Below are positions 35,725 through 44,907 of a stretch of 64,000 nt of DNA, one piece after another; the first letter of the stretch is position 1, and every line of letters starts with the position of its first letter. Under the pieces are notes generated by a model. The model was given only the letters and a program-made list of their open reading frames with translations, ran no database searches and had not been told where the DNA came from. This DNA is from JBFGCT01 sp041581055 (GTDB lineage: Bacteria > Actinomycetota > Acidimicrobiia > Acidimicrobiales > Ilumatobacteraceae), in NCBI GenBank assembly GCA_041581055.1, contig JBFGCT010000001.1, forward strand, positions 6,951 to 70,950. Reading direction: 5' to 3'. The translations under genes were made by a program, and so were the position numbers.

Positions 35725-36717
35725 TCAGGACGGCCCGTCCGCCGGCAGCACCCCGACGACGAAGCCGAGGACCGCGACCGCCAACGTGCAGCCCAGGGCG
35801 AGTCGTCGGGTCGACGGCTCCTCGAGGCGGTTCGTCGCCCCGTAGAACCCCAGCTCGGGGCGGGGCAGCGTTCGCAGGCTGACCAGCCCCACGAAGACGA
35901 GGCCGATCGCCAACGACATCGCCGAGACGCGCCCGTCGTGCGACATCGGCCCGAGGCCGTGGGTCCAGCGGTCGCTGAGGCCGCGCAGCGCGACCGCCAG
36001 GTTGAGGGCGACCATCGTCGCCATCGTCGTCATCCATCGGACGGGCAGGCCGGACCTCGACGTGCCGTTCCCGACGCCGGCGCCGACCGACGCCATCGAC
36101 CAGACCAGCCGCGCGCCCGGGCGGATCCGGCCGCCCGAGAGCAGCCAGTGCCCGAGCGAGAGACCGCCGACGCCGCCGGCGAGCAGGGCGACGACGGACC
36201 AGGACGGCCGATCGAAGGGCGTTTGGCCCGTGAACAGGACGGCGATGAGCAGGACGATGGCCAGCATCCGGCGCAGCCCGTCGATCGACACCACCGACCA
36301 GGCGGCCTCGCGGATCCGGACGGCCGGCGGCGTGGCAGAACGCGACCGCGCGGCGCCGAGCACGCCGAGCCCCCGGCGCGCCCACGCGATCTCGCCGGTG
36401 TCGTCCTCGCCGACGTCGGGCTCGCCGGCGATCGCCACGAACGAGCGATCGAGGCCGAGCGCGTCGGCCATCACGACCGGCATCGGAGTCGGCCGCCCTC
36501 TCGTCCGCGCATAGCCACCCGGCCGTCGCGGGATGGCCCACAGCCCGGCGGTGACGACCAGCGCGGCGGAGAAGGCCATGAACTGGAGGGCGAGCACGAG
36601 CGCACCGAGCACGCCGGGCGTGAACGACGACAGGGACCAGGCCAGCCATCCACACCACGCGGCGAGCGCGCCGGCCGACAGCAGCCGCCCGATCCACGTG
36701 CCCACCTTCGCCAACAC
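35725..36717 (-). CDS. Multi-pass membrane protein, unknown
   Basis: 330 residues from a GTG with GGAGGAG upstream. About eight hydrophobic segments are seen, among them LVLALQFMAFSAALVVTAGL, MLAIVLLIAVLFTG and LALGCTLAVAVLGFVVGVLP, with a soluble insert near 75-130 containing FVAIAGEPDVGEDDTGEIAW. No family recognised. It lies upstream of moaD-RsiG on the same strand with a 113-bp gap that holds only the moaD -10 box. Confidence 0.6.
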   Translation of the reverse strand: MLAKVGTWIGRLLSAGALAAWCGWLAWSLSSFTPGVLGALVLALQFMAFSAALVVTAGLWAIPRRPGGYARTRGRPTPMPVVMADALGLDRSFVAIAGEPDVGEDDTGEIAWARRGLGVLGAARSRSATPPAVRIREAAWSVVSIDGLRRMLAIVLLIAVLFTGQTPFDRPSWSVVALLAGGVGGLSLGHWLLSGGRIRPGARLVWSMASVGAGVGNGTSRSGLPVRWMTTMATMVALNLAVALRGLSDRWTHGLGPMSHDGRVSAMSLAIGLVFVGLVSLRTLPRPELGFYGATNRLEEPSTRRLALGCTLAVAVLGFVVGVLPADGPS

Positions 36718-36822
36718 CGCTTGACTCCTCCACCTGTGAACAGGGCGCCGCCACGCCACCGGGCGAGTGGACCGAACCCACACGCGTTCACCCCGTATCG
36801 GCACGAGGACCGGGCCGCTTGA

Positions 36823-36870
36823 GGGCGATGGGGGCGGGGTCCGGGGCGATGGGGGCGGGGGCCGGGGCGA
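36823..36870. repeat. 21-bp G-rich tandem repeat
   Basis: Two full units of GGGCGATGGGGGCGGGG(T/G)CCG and a partial third lie upstream of the cyclophilin -10 box. The runs of four and five G could form G-quadruplexes on the plus strand. The interval 36718-36909 holds nothing else. Confidence 0.7.
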
Positions 36871-36909
36871 CCGCGGCGTGGAGCTCCGGGCCGGTAGCCT
36901 CTCCCCGCT

Positions 36910-37758
36910 GTGGGTACCGCGAAGCGTGAACGCCAGAAGGCGAACAAGGCACTGAAGCAGAACGAGCTCGTCCGGGCCGAGCAGAAGCGGAAGGGCACCC
37001 GGATCGCGATCATCGTGATCGGGGCGATCGCCGCGGTCTGCGCGTTGGTGTGGATCGGGAGCCAGTTCGTCGGTGACGACACCGAGGAGCCCGTGGTCCT
37101 CGACGACGCATTCTTCGAGTCGGACACGGCCGGCGAGACCCCGTCCGACACGACGGCGACCGACACGACCGAGGCCCCCGACACCACCGAGGCCGTCGCC
37201 GCCGCCGATGTCGGCTGCCCGCCGGCCGACGGGAGCGCCGAGCCCATCCGATCGTTCTCCGGCCCGCCGCCCGACTGCCTCGACCCCGACGCGGCGTACC
37301 AGGCGGTCGTCACCACCAACAAGGGCGAGTTCACGATCGACCTCGACCAGGAGCGGGCGCCCGGCACGGTCAACAGCTTCGTCTTCCTCGCCCGGTACAA
37401 GTACTTCGACGACACGACCTGCCACCGCATCATCCCCGGGTTCGTCGTGCAGTGTGGTGACCCGACGGGGAGCGGCACCGGCGGGCCGGGCTACCGGCTC
37501 GCCGACGAGTTGCCCGACGACGGCGAGTACCAGATCGGCTCGGTGGCGATGGCCAACAGCGGGCCGGACACCAACGGCAGCCAGTTCTTCATCGTCACCG
37601 GAGAGCAGGGCGCCGCGCTGCCCCCGCAGTACTCGCTGTTCGGCGACGTCACCGGCGGCTTCGCGGAGACCGTCACGGTGATGGAGGCCTCCGGCACCGC
37701 CGGCGGCAGCCCGAGCGAGGACATCGAGATCATCTCCGTCGAGATCGTCGAGAGCTGA
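36910..37758 (+). CDS. Membrane-anchored cyclophilin-type peptidyl-prolyl isomerase
   Basis: 282 residues. Basic N-terminus, one helix (IAIIVIGAIAAVCALVWIG, about 32-50), an acidic Thr-rich linker, then a cyclophilin domain with KGEFTIDLDQERAPGTVNSF, CHRIIPGFVVQCGDPTG and ANSGPDTNGSQFFIVTG. The catalytic Arg of FHR is present as HRIIPGF. It would catalyse prolyl isomerisation outside the membrane. TAGCCT (36895-36900) lies 9 nt before the GTG. Confidence 0.88.
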   Translation: MGTAKRERQKANKALKQNELVRAEQKRKGTRIAIIVIGAIAAVCALVWIGSQFVGDDTEEPVVLDDAFFESDTAGETPSDTTATDTTEAPDTTEAVAAADVGCPPADGSAEPIRSFSGPPPDCLDPDAAYQAVVTTNKGEFTIDLDQERAPGTVNSFVFLARYKYFDDTTCHRIIPGFVVQCGDPTGSGTGGPGYRLADELPDDGEYQIGSVAMANSGPDTNGSQFFIVTGEQGAALPPQYSLFGDVTGGFAETVTVMEASGTAGGSPSEDIEIISVEIVES

Positions 37759-37806
37759 GGCCCGGCCCGGGCCCGCCCCGTCGGGCCGTCGGGCCGTCGC
37801 CGTCGA

Positions 37807-38151
37807 TCAGTCGGGCGGGAAGTACTCCTCGCCCTTGCGCTCGTCGCGCGTGAGCTCGTCGACGCCGTCGACGGGAACGCGCATCCGCAGGTGCACCGCA
37901 CGGCCGACGACGTGCGTCCCGACCGGAGCGGTCACCAGTTGCAGCACGACGACGAGCGCCAACGTGCCCGCGGCGGCGAGCGTGCCGATCCGCAGTCCGG
38001 CCCCGATGGCGACGAGGATGAGGCCGAGCGTCGGCGCCTTCGCCGCGGCGTGCATCCGGGAGTACACGTCGGTGAAGCGGTTGACCCCGATCGCCGCGAT
38101 GAGCGCGAACGTGCTGCCGAGGACGAGGAGCACGTCGCCGACCGCCTCCAT
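37807..38151 (-). CDS. mrpG: Na+/H+ antiporter subunit G
   Basis: 114 residues, three helices; FALIAAIGVNRFTDVYSRMHAA and KAPTLGLILVAIGA are typical of MnhG/MrpG. Its ATG overlaps the mrpF stop by one base. It is the last gene of the mrpABCDEFG operon; the C-terminus is a soluble charged tail (DELTRDERKGEEYF). A GC-rich space of 48 bp separates it from the convergent cyclophilin gene. Confidence 0.9.
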   Translation of the reverse strand: MEAVGDVLLVLGSTFALIAAIGVNRFTDVYSRMHAAAKAPTLGLILVAIGAGLRIGTLAAAGTLALVVVLQLVTAPVGTHVVGRAVHLRMRVPVDGVDELTRDERKGEEYFPPD

Positions 38152-38402
38152 CAGCCGCCCCTCCGCTCGATGTATCTGGCGAGCACGGCCGTGCCGACGA
38201 ATCCGCCCAGCGCCACGATCAGCACGCTCGACACGACGAGACCCGAGTCGGGCCGGGCGGCGGCGATGATGACGCCGAGGATGATCGTCGACACGAACCC
38301 GTCGCTGGCGACGACTCGGTCGGGCAGCGACGGGCCCCGCAGGAGTCGGGTGACGAACAGCAGCCCCGCGAGCGACGTGAGCGCCAGTGCGACGGTGTTC
38401 AC
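38151..38402 (-). CDS. mrpF: Na+/H+ antiporter subunit F
   Basis: 83 residues, three helices: ALALTSLAGLLFVTRLLRG, PSLPDRVVASDGFVSTIILG and VLIVALGGFVGTAVLARYIE. The G-P-x-x-x-D-R-V motif is characteristic of MrpF. GTG start, overlapping mrpE by four bases and mrpG by one. Confidence 0.9.
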   Translation of the reverse strand: MNTVALALTSLAGLLFVTRLLRGPSLPDRVVASDGFVSTIILGVIIAAARPDSGLVVSSVLIVALGGFVGTAVLARYIERRGG

Positions 38403-38971
38403 GTCTCCTCCTCGGCGCGCTCGCGCACGGCGGCGTCGTGGCGCTGCAGCCCGAGCTCGGCGTGCGCCGCCTCGTCGGCGGTGCCGAAGGCGCGCAGCGC
38501 CCTCGCCTCGAGCTGCAGCACGTCGCGCCGGACGGCCTCGGGATCGTGGGTGAACATGCCGTGGACGTACAAGGTGGCGTCCTCGCCGTCCCGCTTCACC
38601 TCGACGGTCAGGGTGCCCGGGGTCAGCGTGATCGAGTTGGCGATGAGCGTCAGGACGTCGTCGGAGCGCCCACGCATCGGGACGGCGATGATGCCGGTGT
38701 GGGTGCCGACGCCGGGCGTCAGGATCTCCCACGCCAGCCGCAGGTTCGACTCGAGCAGGCTCAACCCGAGCAAGACGACGTACTTGACCGCGTGGAACGG
38801 GTTGAGGTGGGCGAACGGACGGTCGCTCTGCTCCCTCGGCGCCACCGCCACGACCGCGGCGGCGGCCAGCAGACCGCCGACCGCGTTCGCCACCGAGATG
38901 TCGTCCCACAGCGCGATCCACAACACGGTGAGCGCCAGCAGTTGGGCGGGCAGCCGGAGCGCGAGCCTCAC
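38399..38971 (-). CDS. mrpE: Na+/H+ antiporter subunit E
   Basis: 190 residues with two N-terminal helices and the MrpE cytoplasmic domain (LLESNLRLAWEILTPGV, IIAVPMRGRSDDVLTLIANS, ITLTPGTLTVEV, LYVHGMFTHDPEAVRRDV). Its GTG overlaps the mrpD stop (GTGA). The C-terminus after the conserved domain is long and acidic. Confidence 0.88.
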   Translation of the reverse strand: MRLALRLPAQLLALTVLWIALWDDISVANAVGGLLAAAAVVAVAPREQSDRPFAHLNPFHAVKYVVLLGLSLLESNLRLAWEILTPGVGTHTGIIAVPMRGRSDDVLTLIANSITLTPGTLTVEVKRDGEDATLYVHGMFTHDPEAVRRDVLQLEARALRAFGTADEAAHAELGLQRHDAAVRERAEEET

Positions 38972-40458
38972 CGGTTCGCCCCCAGCACGGCTTCGGCGTA
39001 CAACGACGGGTCGAGCAGGTCTGCGCCGGCTCTGGCGGCGAGCTCGTAGATCGGGCCGGCCCACACGACGTAGGCGACCGACAGGGCCACGGTCGCGCCC
39101 GTCGCCGACATCATCAGCCACCAATGGTCGCGGTGCTCCTCCCGATGCGGTCGCTCCTCCTCCGCCTCGCCCCAGAACACGCCGGACCAGAGCTTGGTCA
39201 TCGAGTACAGCGTGAGCAGGCTGACGACCAGCGCGACGACGACGATCGGCCACTGCTCGATCGAGACACCGGCGTCGAGCAGCGCCAGCTTGCCGACGAA
39301 CCCCGACGACGGCGGGATGCCGGCGAGGCTGAGCGCGGGCAGCGCGAAGAACGCCGCGATGACCGGCGCGGTCCTGACGAGGCCGCCGATCTCCGACAGC
39401 CGGCTCGACCCCGCGTGGCGGTCGACCAGCCCGGCGACCAGGAACAGGTTGGTCTTCACCAGGACCGTTTGGATGATGTAGAAGACGACCGCCGTCACGC
39501 CGGCGACGGAGAGCAGGCCGAGGCCGAAGATCATGTAGCCGATCTGACCGACGATGTGGAACGACAGGATGCGTTTGATCTCGTCCTGGGCGAGCGCCCC
39601 GACCACCCCGACGAGCATCGTCAGCGCGGCGACGACGAGCAGGATCGTGCCCTGCCGGGAGTCGAGTGGGAAGAGCAGCAATTGGGTGCGGATGATGGCG
39701 TACACCCCGACCTTGGTGAGCAACGCGGCGAAGATCGCGGTGACCGGCCCCGGCGCGGTGGGATAGGAGTCGGGCAGCCAGAAGAACAGCGGGAACAACC
39801 CGGCCTTGACGCCGAAGACCACGATCAGCAGCAGCGAGAAGCCGGTTCGCACCCCGCTCGACAGCTCGGGCATCCGCTCGGAGAGGTCGGCCATGTTGAC
39901 GGTGCCCGTGGCCGCGTAGATCAGCGCCAGGGCGGTGATGAACAGCGTCGACGCCAGCAGGCTGATGACGACGTACGTCATCCCGGACCGGACCTGGTCC
40001 TGACGACCCCCGAGCGTCATCAGCACGTAGCTCGCGGCGAGCATCGTCTCGAACGCGACGAACAGGTTGAACAGGTCGCCGGTGATGAAGCTGGCCGCGA
40101 TGCCGGCGGCGAGCACGAGGTACGTCGGGTGGAACGCCGAGTGCTGGACCTCGACGTCGCGCTGGCCGATCGCGAACAGGAGCACGAGCACCAGCATCAA
40201 CGACGAGACGACGAGCATGATGCCCGACAGCCGGTCGACGACCAGGCTGATCCCGAGCGGGGCCGGCCACCCGCCGGCCTGTGTGGTCACGACCGCGTCG
40301 GTGTCGGCGCGGACGAGCAACGCGACCGAGGCGGCGACGACCGTCGAGAGCGCGGCCACGCTGATCGCCCGCTGGGCGCGGCGCGACCGGGAGAAGATGA
40401 TCGAGACGCCCGCGGCGAACAGGGGGGCGATGATCGGGAACGGGATCAACGCGTTCAC
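38968..40458 (-). CDS. mrpD: Na+/H+ antiporter subunit D
   Basis: 496 residues, about 14 helices, of the NuoN/MrpD proton-channel family: FAIGQRDVEVQHSAFHPTYL, NLFVAFETMLAASYVLMTLG with the conserved Glu, GVKAGLFPLFFWLPDSYPTA with the conserved Lys, and AQDEIKRILSFHIVGQIGYM. It is one of two channel-like subunits, with MrpA. ATG start overlaps the mrpC stop by four bases. Confidence 0.93.
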   Translation of the reverse strand: MNALIPFPIIAPLFAAGVSIIFSRSRRAQRAISVAALSTVVAASVALLVRADTDAVVTTQAGGWPAPLGISLVVDRLSGIMLVVSSLMLVLVLLFAIGQRDVEVQHSAFHPTYLVLAAGIAASFITGDLFNLFVAFETMLAASYVLMTLGGRQDQVRSGMTYVVISLLASTLFITALALIYAATGTVNMADLSERMPELSSGVRTGFSLLLIVVFGVKAGLFPLFFWLPDSYPTAPGPVTAIFAALLTKVGVYAIIRTQLLLFPLDSRQGTILLVVAALTMLVGVVGALAQDEIKRILSFHIVGQIGYMIFGLGLLSVAGVTAVVFYIIQTVLVKTNLFLVAGLVDRHAGSSRLSEIGGLVRTAPVIAAFFALPALSLAGIPPSSGFVGKLALLDAGVSIEQWPIVVVALVVSLLTLYSMTKLWSGVFWGEAEEERPHREEHRDHWWLMMSATGATVALSVAYVVWAGPIYELAARAGADLLDPSLYAEAVLGANR

Positions 40459-40949
40459 GGTTCACCCCCGTCGTAGGGCCGTTCCGGGCCCGGTCGGGGC
40501 GACGGGATCGACTCGATGTCGTACAGGTCGTCGTCGTCGGCGGAGTCGGCGGAGTGTTCGAGGTCGGCGAGCTGGGCGTCGGCCAGATCACGGCTGAGGC
40601 GACGGCGCGTCGCGATGAGGCGGTCTTCGATGTCGTCGGCCACGAGGTCGTCGTGGGTGAGCTGCCAGCTGCGGTAGGCCATCGCCAGGAGGAACGCCGT
40701 GACACCGAACGTGATGACGATCGCGGTCAGCGCGAGGGCCTGCGGGAGCGGGTCGGCGAAGTCGGCCTCGTCGCCGCTCCCGATCAGCGGCGGGATGCCG
40801 CCCCGCCCGCCGGAGGTGATGAGCAGGATGTTGGTCCCGTGGCTGACCAGCCCGAGCCCGATGATGATCCGCGTCAGCCGGCGCTGGAGGAGCAACCAGG
40901 TCCCGATGCCGAACAGCGCGGCGGCGGTGAACGCCAGCAGTACCGTCAT
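40455..40949 (-). CDS. mrpC: Na+/H+ antiporter subunit C
   Basis: 164 residues, NuoK-like: ALFGIGTWLLLQRRLTRIII, GLGLVSHGTNILLITSGG and DPLPQALALTAIVITFGVTA with the conserved Glu position replaced as in MrpC. The C-terminal 50 residues are soluble and acidic (DSADDDDLYDIESIPS), longer than usual. Overlaps mrpB and mrpD by four bases each. Confidence 0.9.
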   Translation of the reverse strand: MTVLLAFTAAALFGIGTWLLLQRRLTRIIIGLGLVSHGTNILLITSGGRGGIPPLIGSGDEADFADPLPQALALTAIVITFGVTAFLLAMAYRSWQLTHDDLVADDIEDRLIATRRRLSRDLADAQLADLEHSADSADDDDLYDIESIPSPRPGPERPYDGGEP

Positions 40950-41473
40950 GACCGGCCGCCCCAGGACGTGCCGGGCGGTCGGCGCCCGATCCGGTACTCC
41001 TCGAGCCCGTGCGACGCGGCCTGCTTCGGCGCCTCGACCTCGTCGAGTTCGCTGTCGAGATCCTCGCCGAACGCCTCGAACGCCATCAGCACGAGCCCGA
41101 GCACGACGAAGTAGACGCCGATGTCGAACGTCAGCGCCGACGTCACCTTCACGTGGTGGAGCAGCGGCAGATCGCCTTCGAGCTTGGCGTGCTCGAGCGC
41201 GTTGTTCCCGGTGAGCAACGGGACGATGACCGTCGTCAGCGCGATCGTCAGGCCGCCGCCGAGGATCGTCGAGGGCCGGACGCGGAACGAGTCCCGCACG
41301 GCCCGCACGCCGCCCTGCACGTACCGCAACGAGATGCCGGCCCCCGCCGCCAACCCGCCGACGAAGCCGCCGCCCGGCTGGTTGTGCCCGGCGAACAGGA
41401 AGTACAGCGAGAGCACCAGGATCGCCGGGTACAGGATGCGGACCGCCACATCGAGGATCGGCAGCCGGCTCAC
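40946..41473 (-). CDS. mrpB: Na+/H+ antiporter subunit B
   Basis: 175 residues, four helices: LYPAILVLSLYFLFAGHNQP, GGGFVGGLAAGAGISLRYV and KVTSALTFDIGVYFVVLGLV, the MnhB pattern. GTG start 25 bp after the mrpA stop. The soluble tail contains DLDSELDEVEAPKQ. Confidence 0.9.
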   Translation of the reverse strand: MSRLPILDVAVRILYPAILVLSLYFLFAGHNQPGGGFVGGLAAGAGISLRYVQGGVRAVRDSFRVRPSTILGGGLTIALTTVIVPLLTGNNALEHAKLEGDLPLLHHVKVTSALTFDIGVYFVVLGLVLMAFEAFGEDLDSELDEVEAPKQAASHGLEEYRIGRRPPGTSWGGRS

Positions 41474-41498
41474 AGCACCACCTCGCGCCCGTCACGCG

Positions 41499-43850
41499 TC
41501 ATGTCACGACCTCGTGCCCGCCACGCCGGCGGCGCCCGACGCGCGCCAGCGACACCGCTCCGACCGCGGCGACGACGAGGACGGTGATCTCGCCCATCGT
41601 GTCGAACCCGCGGAAGTCGACGAGGATCACGTTGACGACGTTGTTGCCGTCGCCGTCCGGTTTCGACCGGGCGATCATCTCGCCGGAGATCGACGGCGCC
41701 GCGACGTCGCTGCGGGCGGCGCTGGCGACGAGCGCATAGACGAACACCGCGGCGGCGACCAGGAACGACACCACGAGCCGCACCGGCCGGACGATCGCCG
41801 GCGCCAGGTCGACGAACCGCGCCGGCAGGAACCGCAGGACGAGGACGAACAGGACGGTGCCGAGCGTCTCGATCGCGAACTGGGTGAGCGCGAGGTCGGG
41901 CGCGCCGCGCACCTCGTACAGCCCGGCCATCGCGAAGCCGACGGCGCTGAGCATCACGACCGCGGCGATCCGCCGCTCGACCAGCGCCGCGCCGAGCGCC
42001 GCGCCGACGATGATCGCGACGAGCGGAACTTGAATCGGGTCCTCGACCCAGTCGGGAAGCGCGTCGAGCTCGCCGACCATCGGCACGAGCGGAACGATCG
42101 CCACCGTCGAGAGGATGACGAGCAGGTAGGCGGGAAGCGAGCCGGACTGCACGAACGCGGTGGTCCGGTTGGCGGTCGCCTCGATCGACCGGAGGACGGC
42201 AACGAACCCGTCGTCGCCGCTCGGCAGTCTCGCCAGCCGGCTGTGCGCCGCGGCCTGGCCGCGTTCGACCGCGTCGCGGAACCAGGTCAGCGCGAGTCCC
42301 GCTCCGATCACGAGGAGCGAGAGCGAGAACGCCGTGTTGAACCCGCTCCACAGCTTGACCGTCGACGGCGAGGCGACCGGGTCGATGGCGATCGTCGCCG
42401 CCCCGACGAGGTCGTCGACCAGCACCGGCGCGAGCCCGGTGGCGATCGTGACGACCGTGAGGACGGCGGCCGGACCGTAGAAGAGGAGCGGCGGCGGCGG
42501 CGCCGTCCGGCTTGCCGGCGCCTCGGCGTCCTCGGCGTCCTCGGCGTCCTCGGCGAGGTGGCCGAGGAGGCCGAGGACGTAGCGCGCGGAGTAGGCGAAC
42601 GTGAGCATCGAGCCGAGCACGATCACGACGAGCACCGCCGCGCCCCCGGTGAACCCGCCGTGTTCGAGGTAGGTGTCGAGCGCCTTCTCCTTGGAGATGA
42701 ACCCGAGCAGCGGCGGGATCCCGGCCATCGACGCCGCGCCGATCAGCGCCATCGCCTTGACCGGCGCCCAACCGGGGCCGAACCCGCCCAGCCGGCGCAC
42801 GTCCCGCGTCCCCGCCTGGTGGTCGACGATGCCGACGAGCATGAACAGCGTCGCCTTGAACGCGCCGTGGGCGAGCAGGAGCACGACCCCCGCCTGGGCG
42901 ATCTTGTACTCCCCCGTGCCGAACAGGAGCATCATGAAGCCGAGTTGGCTCACCGTGCCGTAGGCGAGCAGCAGCTTGAGATCGTGCTGGCGCAGCGCCC
43001 GCAACCCGCCGATGATCATCGTCGCCGACCCGACGATCAGGACGAGCGCCCGCCAGTGACCGGTCGAGGCGAGGATCGGCGACATCCGGGCGACGAGGTA
43101 CACCCCGGCCTTGACCATCGTCGCCGAGTGGAGGTACGTGCTCACCGGCGTCGGCGCGACCATCGCCGCCGGGAGCCAGCTGCTGAACGGCGCCTGGGCC
43201 GACTTGGTGAACGCCCCGACCAGCACGCAGACGACCGCCGCGCCGACCGCGCCCCCGGAGGGCGGCGACTCGAGCATCTCCGAGATCCGGTACGTGTCGG
43301 CGCTCTGGCCGAGGATGATCAGGCCGAGCAGCAACGCGAGGCCGCCCGACCCGGTGATGAAGATCGCCTGCAGCGCGGCGGCCCGCGCCCGGGGGTTGCG
43401 GTCCGCGTTACCGATCAGCAGGTACGACGTGATCGACGTCAGCTCCCACGCGACGAACAGGGCGAGCAGATGGTCGGTCAGGACCACGCCGAGCATCGCC
43501 CCGGCGAACAGCGTGATCAGGCCGGCGAGGCGGGCCTGACCCGGCTCGATGTGGGCGAAGTAGGCGACCGAGTAGACGCACACCAGCAACCCGATGCCCG
43601 ACACCAGCAGCAACATCACCAGCGCCAGCGCGTCGAACCGGAGGTCGAGCGAGAGGTCGAGGCCGTCGATCCAGACGACCGACTCGTCCACCGGCCGCCC
43701 GTCGAGCACCCCGCCCGAGCGAGCGAGCGCCCAGACGAGCGCCGCCGCCGGGGCGACCGCGGCGACGAGGAACGCCCGCCGCCCGAGCCGGTCGCCGGAC
43801 AACATGATCCCGACGCCGACGACGAGGTGGAGGATGAGGACGGCGAACAT
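41499..43850 (-). CDS. mrpA: Na+/H+ antiporter subunit A
   Basis: 783 residues. The NuoL-like part has LLALFVAWELTSITSYLLIG, AQAPFSSWLPAAMVAPTPVS, YLHSATMVKAGVYLVARMSP and HDLKLLLAYGTVSQLGFMML; the C-terminus has the MrpB-like DUF4040 part (GAPDLALTQFAIETLGTVLF, DFRGFDTMGEITVL). MrpA with B-G exports Na+ in exchange for protons. A run of DAE repeats near 445-455 comes from a 9-bp DNA repeat. TATCGT lies about 37 nt before the ATG; no Shine-Dalgarno is clear. Confidence 0.93.
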   Translation of the reverse strand: MFAVLILHLVVGVGIMLSGDRLGRRAFLVAAVAPAAALVWALARSGGVLDGRPVDESVVWIDGLDLSLDLRFDALALVMLLLVSGIGLLVCVYSVAYFAHIEPGQARLAGLITLFAGAMLGVVLTDHLLALFVAWELTSITSYLLIGNADRNPRARAAALQAIFITGSGGLALLLGLIILGQSADTYRISEMLESPPSGGAVGAAVVCVLVGAFTKSAQAPFSSWLPAAMVAPTPVSTYLHSATMVKAGVYLVARMSPILASTGHWRALVLIVGSATMIIGGLRALRQHDLKLLLAYGTVSQLGFMMLLFGTGEYKIAQAGVVLLLAHGAFKATLFMLVGIVDHQAGTRDVRRLGGFGPGWAPVKAMALIGAASMAGIPPLLGFISKEKALDTYLEHGGFTGGAAVLVVIVLGSMLTFAYSARYVLGLLGHLAEDAEDAEDAEAPASRTAPPPPLLFYGPAAVLTVVTIATGLAPVLVDDLVGAATIAIDPVASPSTVKLWSGFNTAFSLSLLVIGAGLALTWFRDAVERGQAAAHSRLARLPSGDDGFVAVLRSIEATANRTTAFVQSGSLPAYLLVILSTVAIVPLVPMVGELDALPDWVEDPIQVPLVAIIVGAALGAALVERRIAAVVMLSAVGFAMAGLYEVRGAPDLALTQFAIETLGTVLFVLVLRFLPARFVDLAPAIVRPVRLVVSFLVAAAVFVYALVASAARSDVAAPSISGEMIARSKPDGDGNNVVNVILVDFRGFDTMGEITVLVVAAVGAVSLARVGRRRRGGHEVVT
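42521..42556. repeat. 9-bp repeat inside mrpA
   Basis: Four units of CCTCGGCGT (last one CCTCGGCGA) encode on the minus strand a run of EDAEDAEDAE in the loop between two membrane helices of MrpA. The repeat is a multiple of three and keeps the frame, so unit gain or loss would only lengthen the acidic loop. Confidence 0.8.
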
Positions 43851-43950
43851 GCGAGGCTGGCGGGGCGTTCCGGACGCGACCTGGCACGATACGGCCCCGG
43901 AACGAACTCCGTGATCAACGATCGTGGCCGGTGGAGGACGACTTGGCGTA

Positions 43951-43972
43951 GTTACCCGCCGGTAACTATCGT
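43951..43972 (+). promoter_or_regulatory. Promoter of the 3-hydroxyacyl-CoA dehydrogenase with palindromic operator
   Basis: GTTACC-CGCC-GGTAAC at 43951-43966 is a near-perfect palindrome. It abuts the -10 box TATCGT (43967-43972), 7 nt before the ATG. The position is right for a dimeric repressor of TetR size. The regulator is unknown and I saw no second copy in the window. Confidence 0.6.
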
Positions 43973-43979
43973 CAAGGGC

Positions 43980-44831
43980 ATGGCTGAGATATCACGCGTC
44001 GGAGTGCTCGGTTCGGGGATCATGGGCTCCGGGCTGGCCGAAGTGGTCGCGCGCTCCGGGCGCGACGTGGTCGTGCGCTCGCGCAGCCAGCTCAGCGCCG
44101 ACTCGATGCTGGTCGACCTCGACACCCGCTTGGCCAAGCAGGTGCAGCGGGGCAAGCTCGACGACGAGTCGATGCATCAGATCAGGGGGCGGGTCACCGC
44201 CACCGACGACCTCGCCGCCTTCGGCGACTGCGACTTGGTCATCGAGAGCATCATCGAGGACCTCGATCACAAGCGCGAGCATTTCAAAGCGCTCGACGAG
44301 GTGACCAAGCCCGACGCGATCCTCGCCACCAACACGTCGACGCTGCCGGTTGTCGAGCTGGCGATGGCCACGCAACGACCGGAGAAGGTGTGTGGCATCC
44401 ACTTCTTCAACCCGGCGCCGGTGATGTCGCTCGTCGAGGTGGTCCGTCCGATCACCGCTAGCGACGAGACGATCGAGACGGCGATCGCGTTCGCCCGGTC
44501 CTGCGGCAAGGACGCGGTCGAGGTCCAGGACCGGGCCGGCTTCGTCGTCAACGCGCTGCTGTTTCCGTACCTCAACAACGCCGTGAGGATGCTCGAGCAG
44601 GGGACCGCGTCGATGGAGGCGATCGACACGGCGATGACGGGCGGCTGCAACTTCCCGATGGGCCCGTTCGCGCTCCTCGACCTGGTCGGGCTCGACACGT
44701 CGGTGGCCATCCTCGACGCCCTGTACGAGGAGTTCCGCGACCCCAACTACGCGGCGATGCCGACGCTGCGGCGCATGGTCGCCGCCGGGCATCTCGGCCG
44801 CAAGTCCGGCCGTGGGTTCCGAACGTACTGA
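43980..44831 (+). CDS. 3-hydroxybutyryl-CoA dehydrogenase
   Basis: 283 residues. NAD-binding GVLGSGIMGSGLAEVVARSG, ATNTSTLPVVELA, the family signature GIHFFNPAPVMSLVEVV with the catalytic His, DRAGFVVNALLFPYLNNAV and the C-terminal HLGRKSGRGFRTY. It interconverts acetoacetyl-CoA and 3-hydroxybutyryl-CoA. A MeaA-type mutase lies 1 kb downstream on the same strand; together they would fit butyrate or ethylmalonyl-CoA metabolism. A hairpin (44865-44882) follows the gene. Confidence 0.9.
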   Translation: MAEISRVGVLGSGIMGSGLAEVVARSGRDVVVRSRSQLSADSMLVDLDTRLAKQVQRGKLDDESMHQIRGRVTATDDLAAFGDCDLVIESIIEDLDHKREHFKALDEVTKPDAILATNTSTLPVVELAMATQRPEKVCGIHFFNPAPVMSLVEVVRPITASDETIETAIAFARSCGKDAVEVQDRAGFVVNALLFPYLNNAVRMLEQGTASMEAIDTAMTGGCNFPMGPFALLDLVGLDTSVAILDALYEEFRDPNYAAMPTLRRMVAAGHLGRKSGRGFRTY

Positions 44832-44864
44832 GTGACGCGCCCGGTGGCGCACCCGAATTCGCGT

Positions 44865-44882
44865 CCGGCTTGCCTCAGCCGG
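44865..44882 (+). terminator. Short hairpin after the dehydrogenase gene
   Basis: CCGGCT and AGCCGG enclose a 6-nt loop, 34 bp after the stop. There is no T-run, and the stem overlaps the upstream region of aat, so termination is uncertain. Confidence 0.35.
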
Positions 44883-44907
44883 CCGGGGAGTTGCAAGACT
44901 CGGACTC

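Noticed and set aside
41121..43979. Very long plus-strand frame running into the dehydrogenase gene
   Set aside because: It is antisense to mrpB and mrpA with charged, low-complexity translation. Only the part from 43980 has real protein motifs, and a promoter box marks that start.
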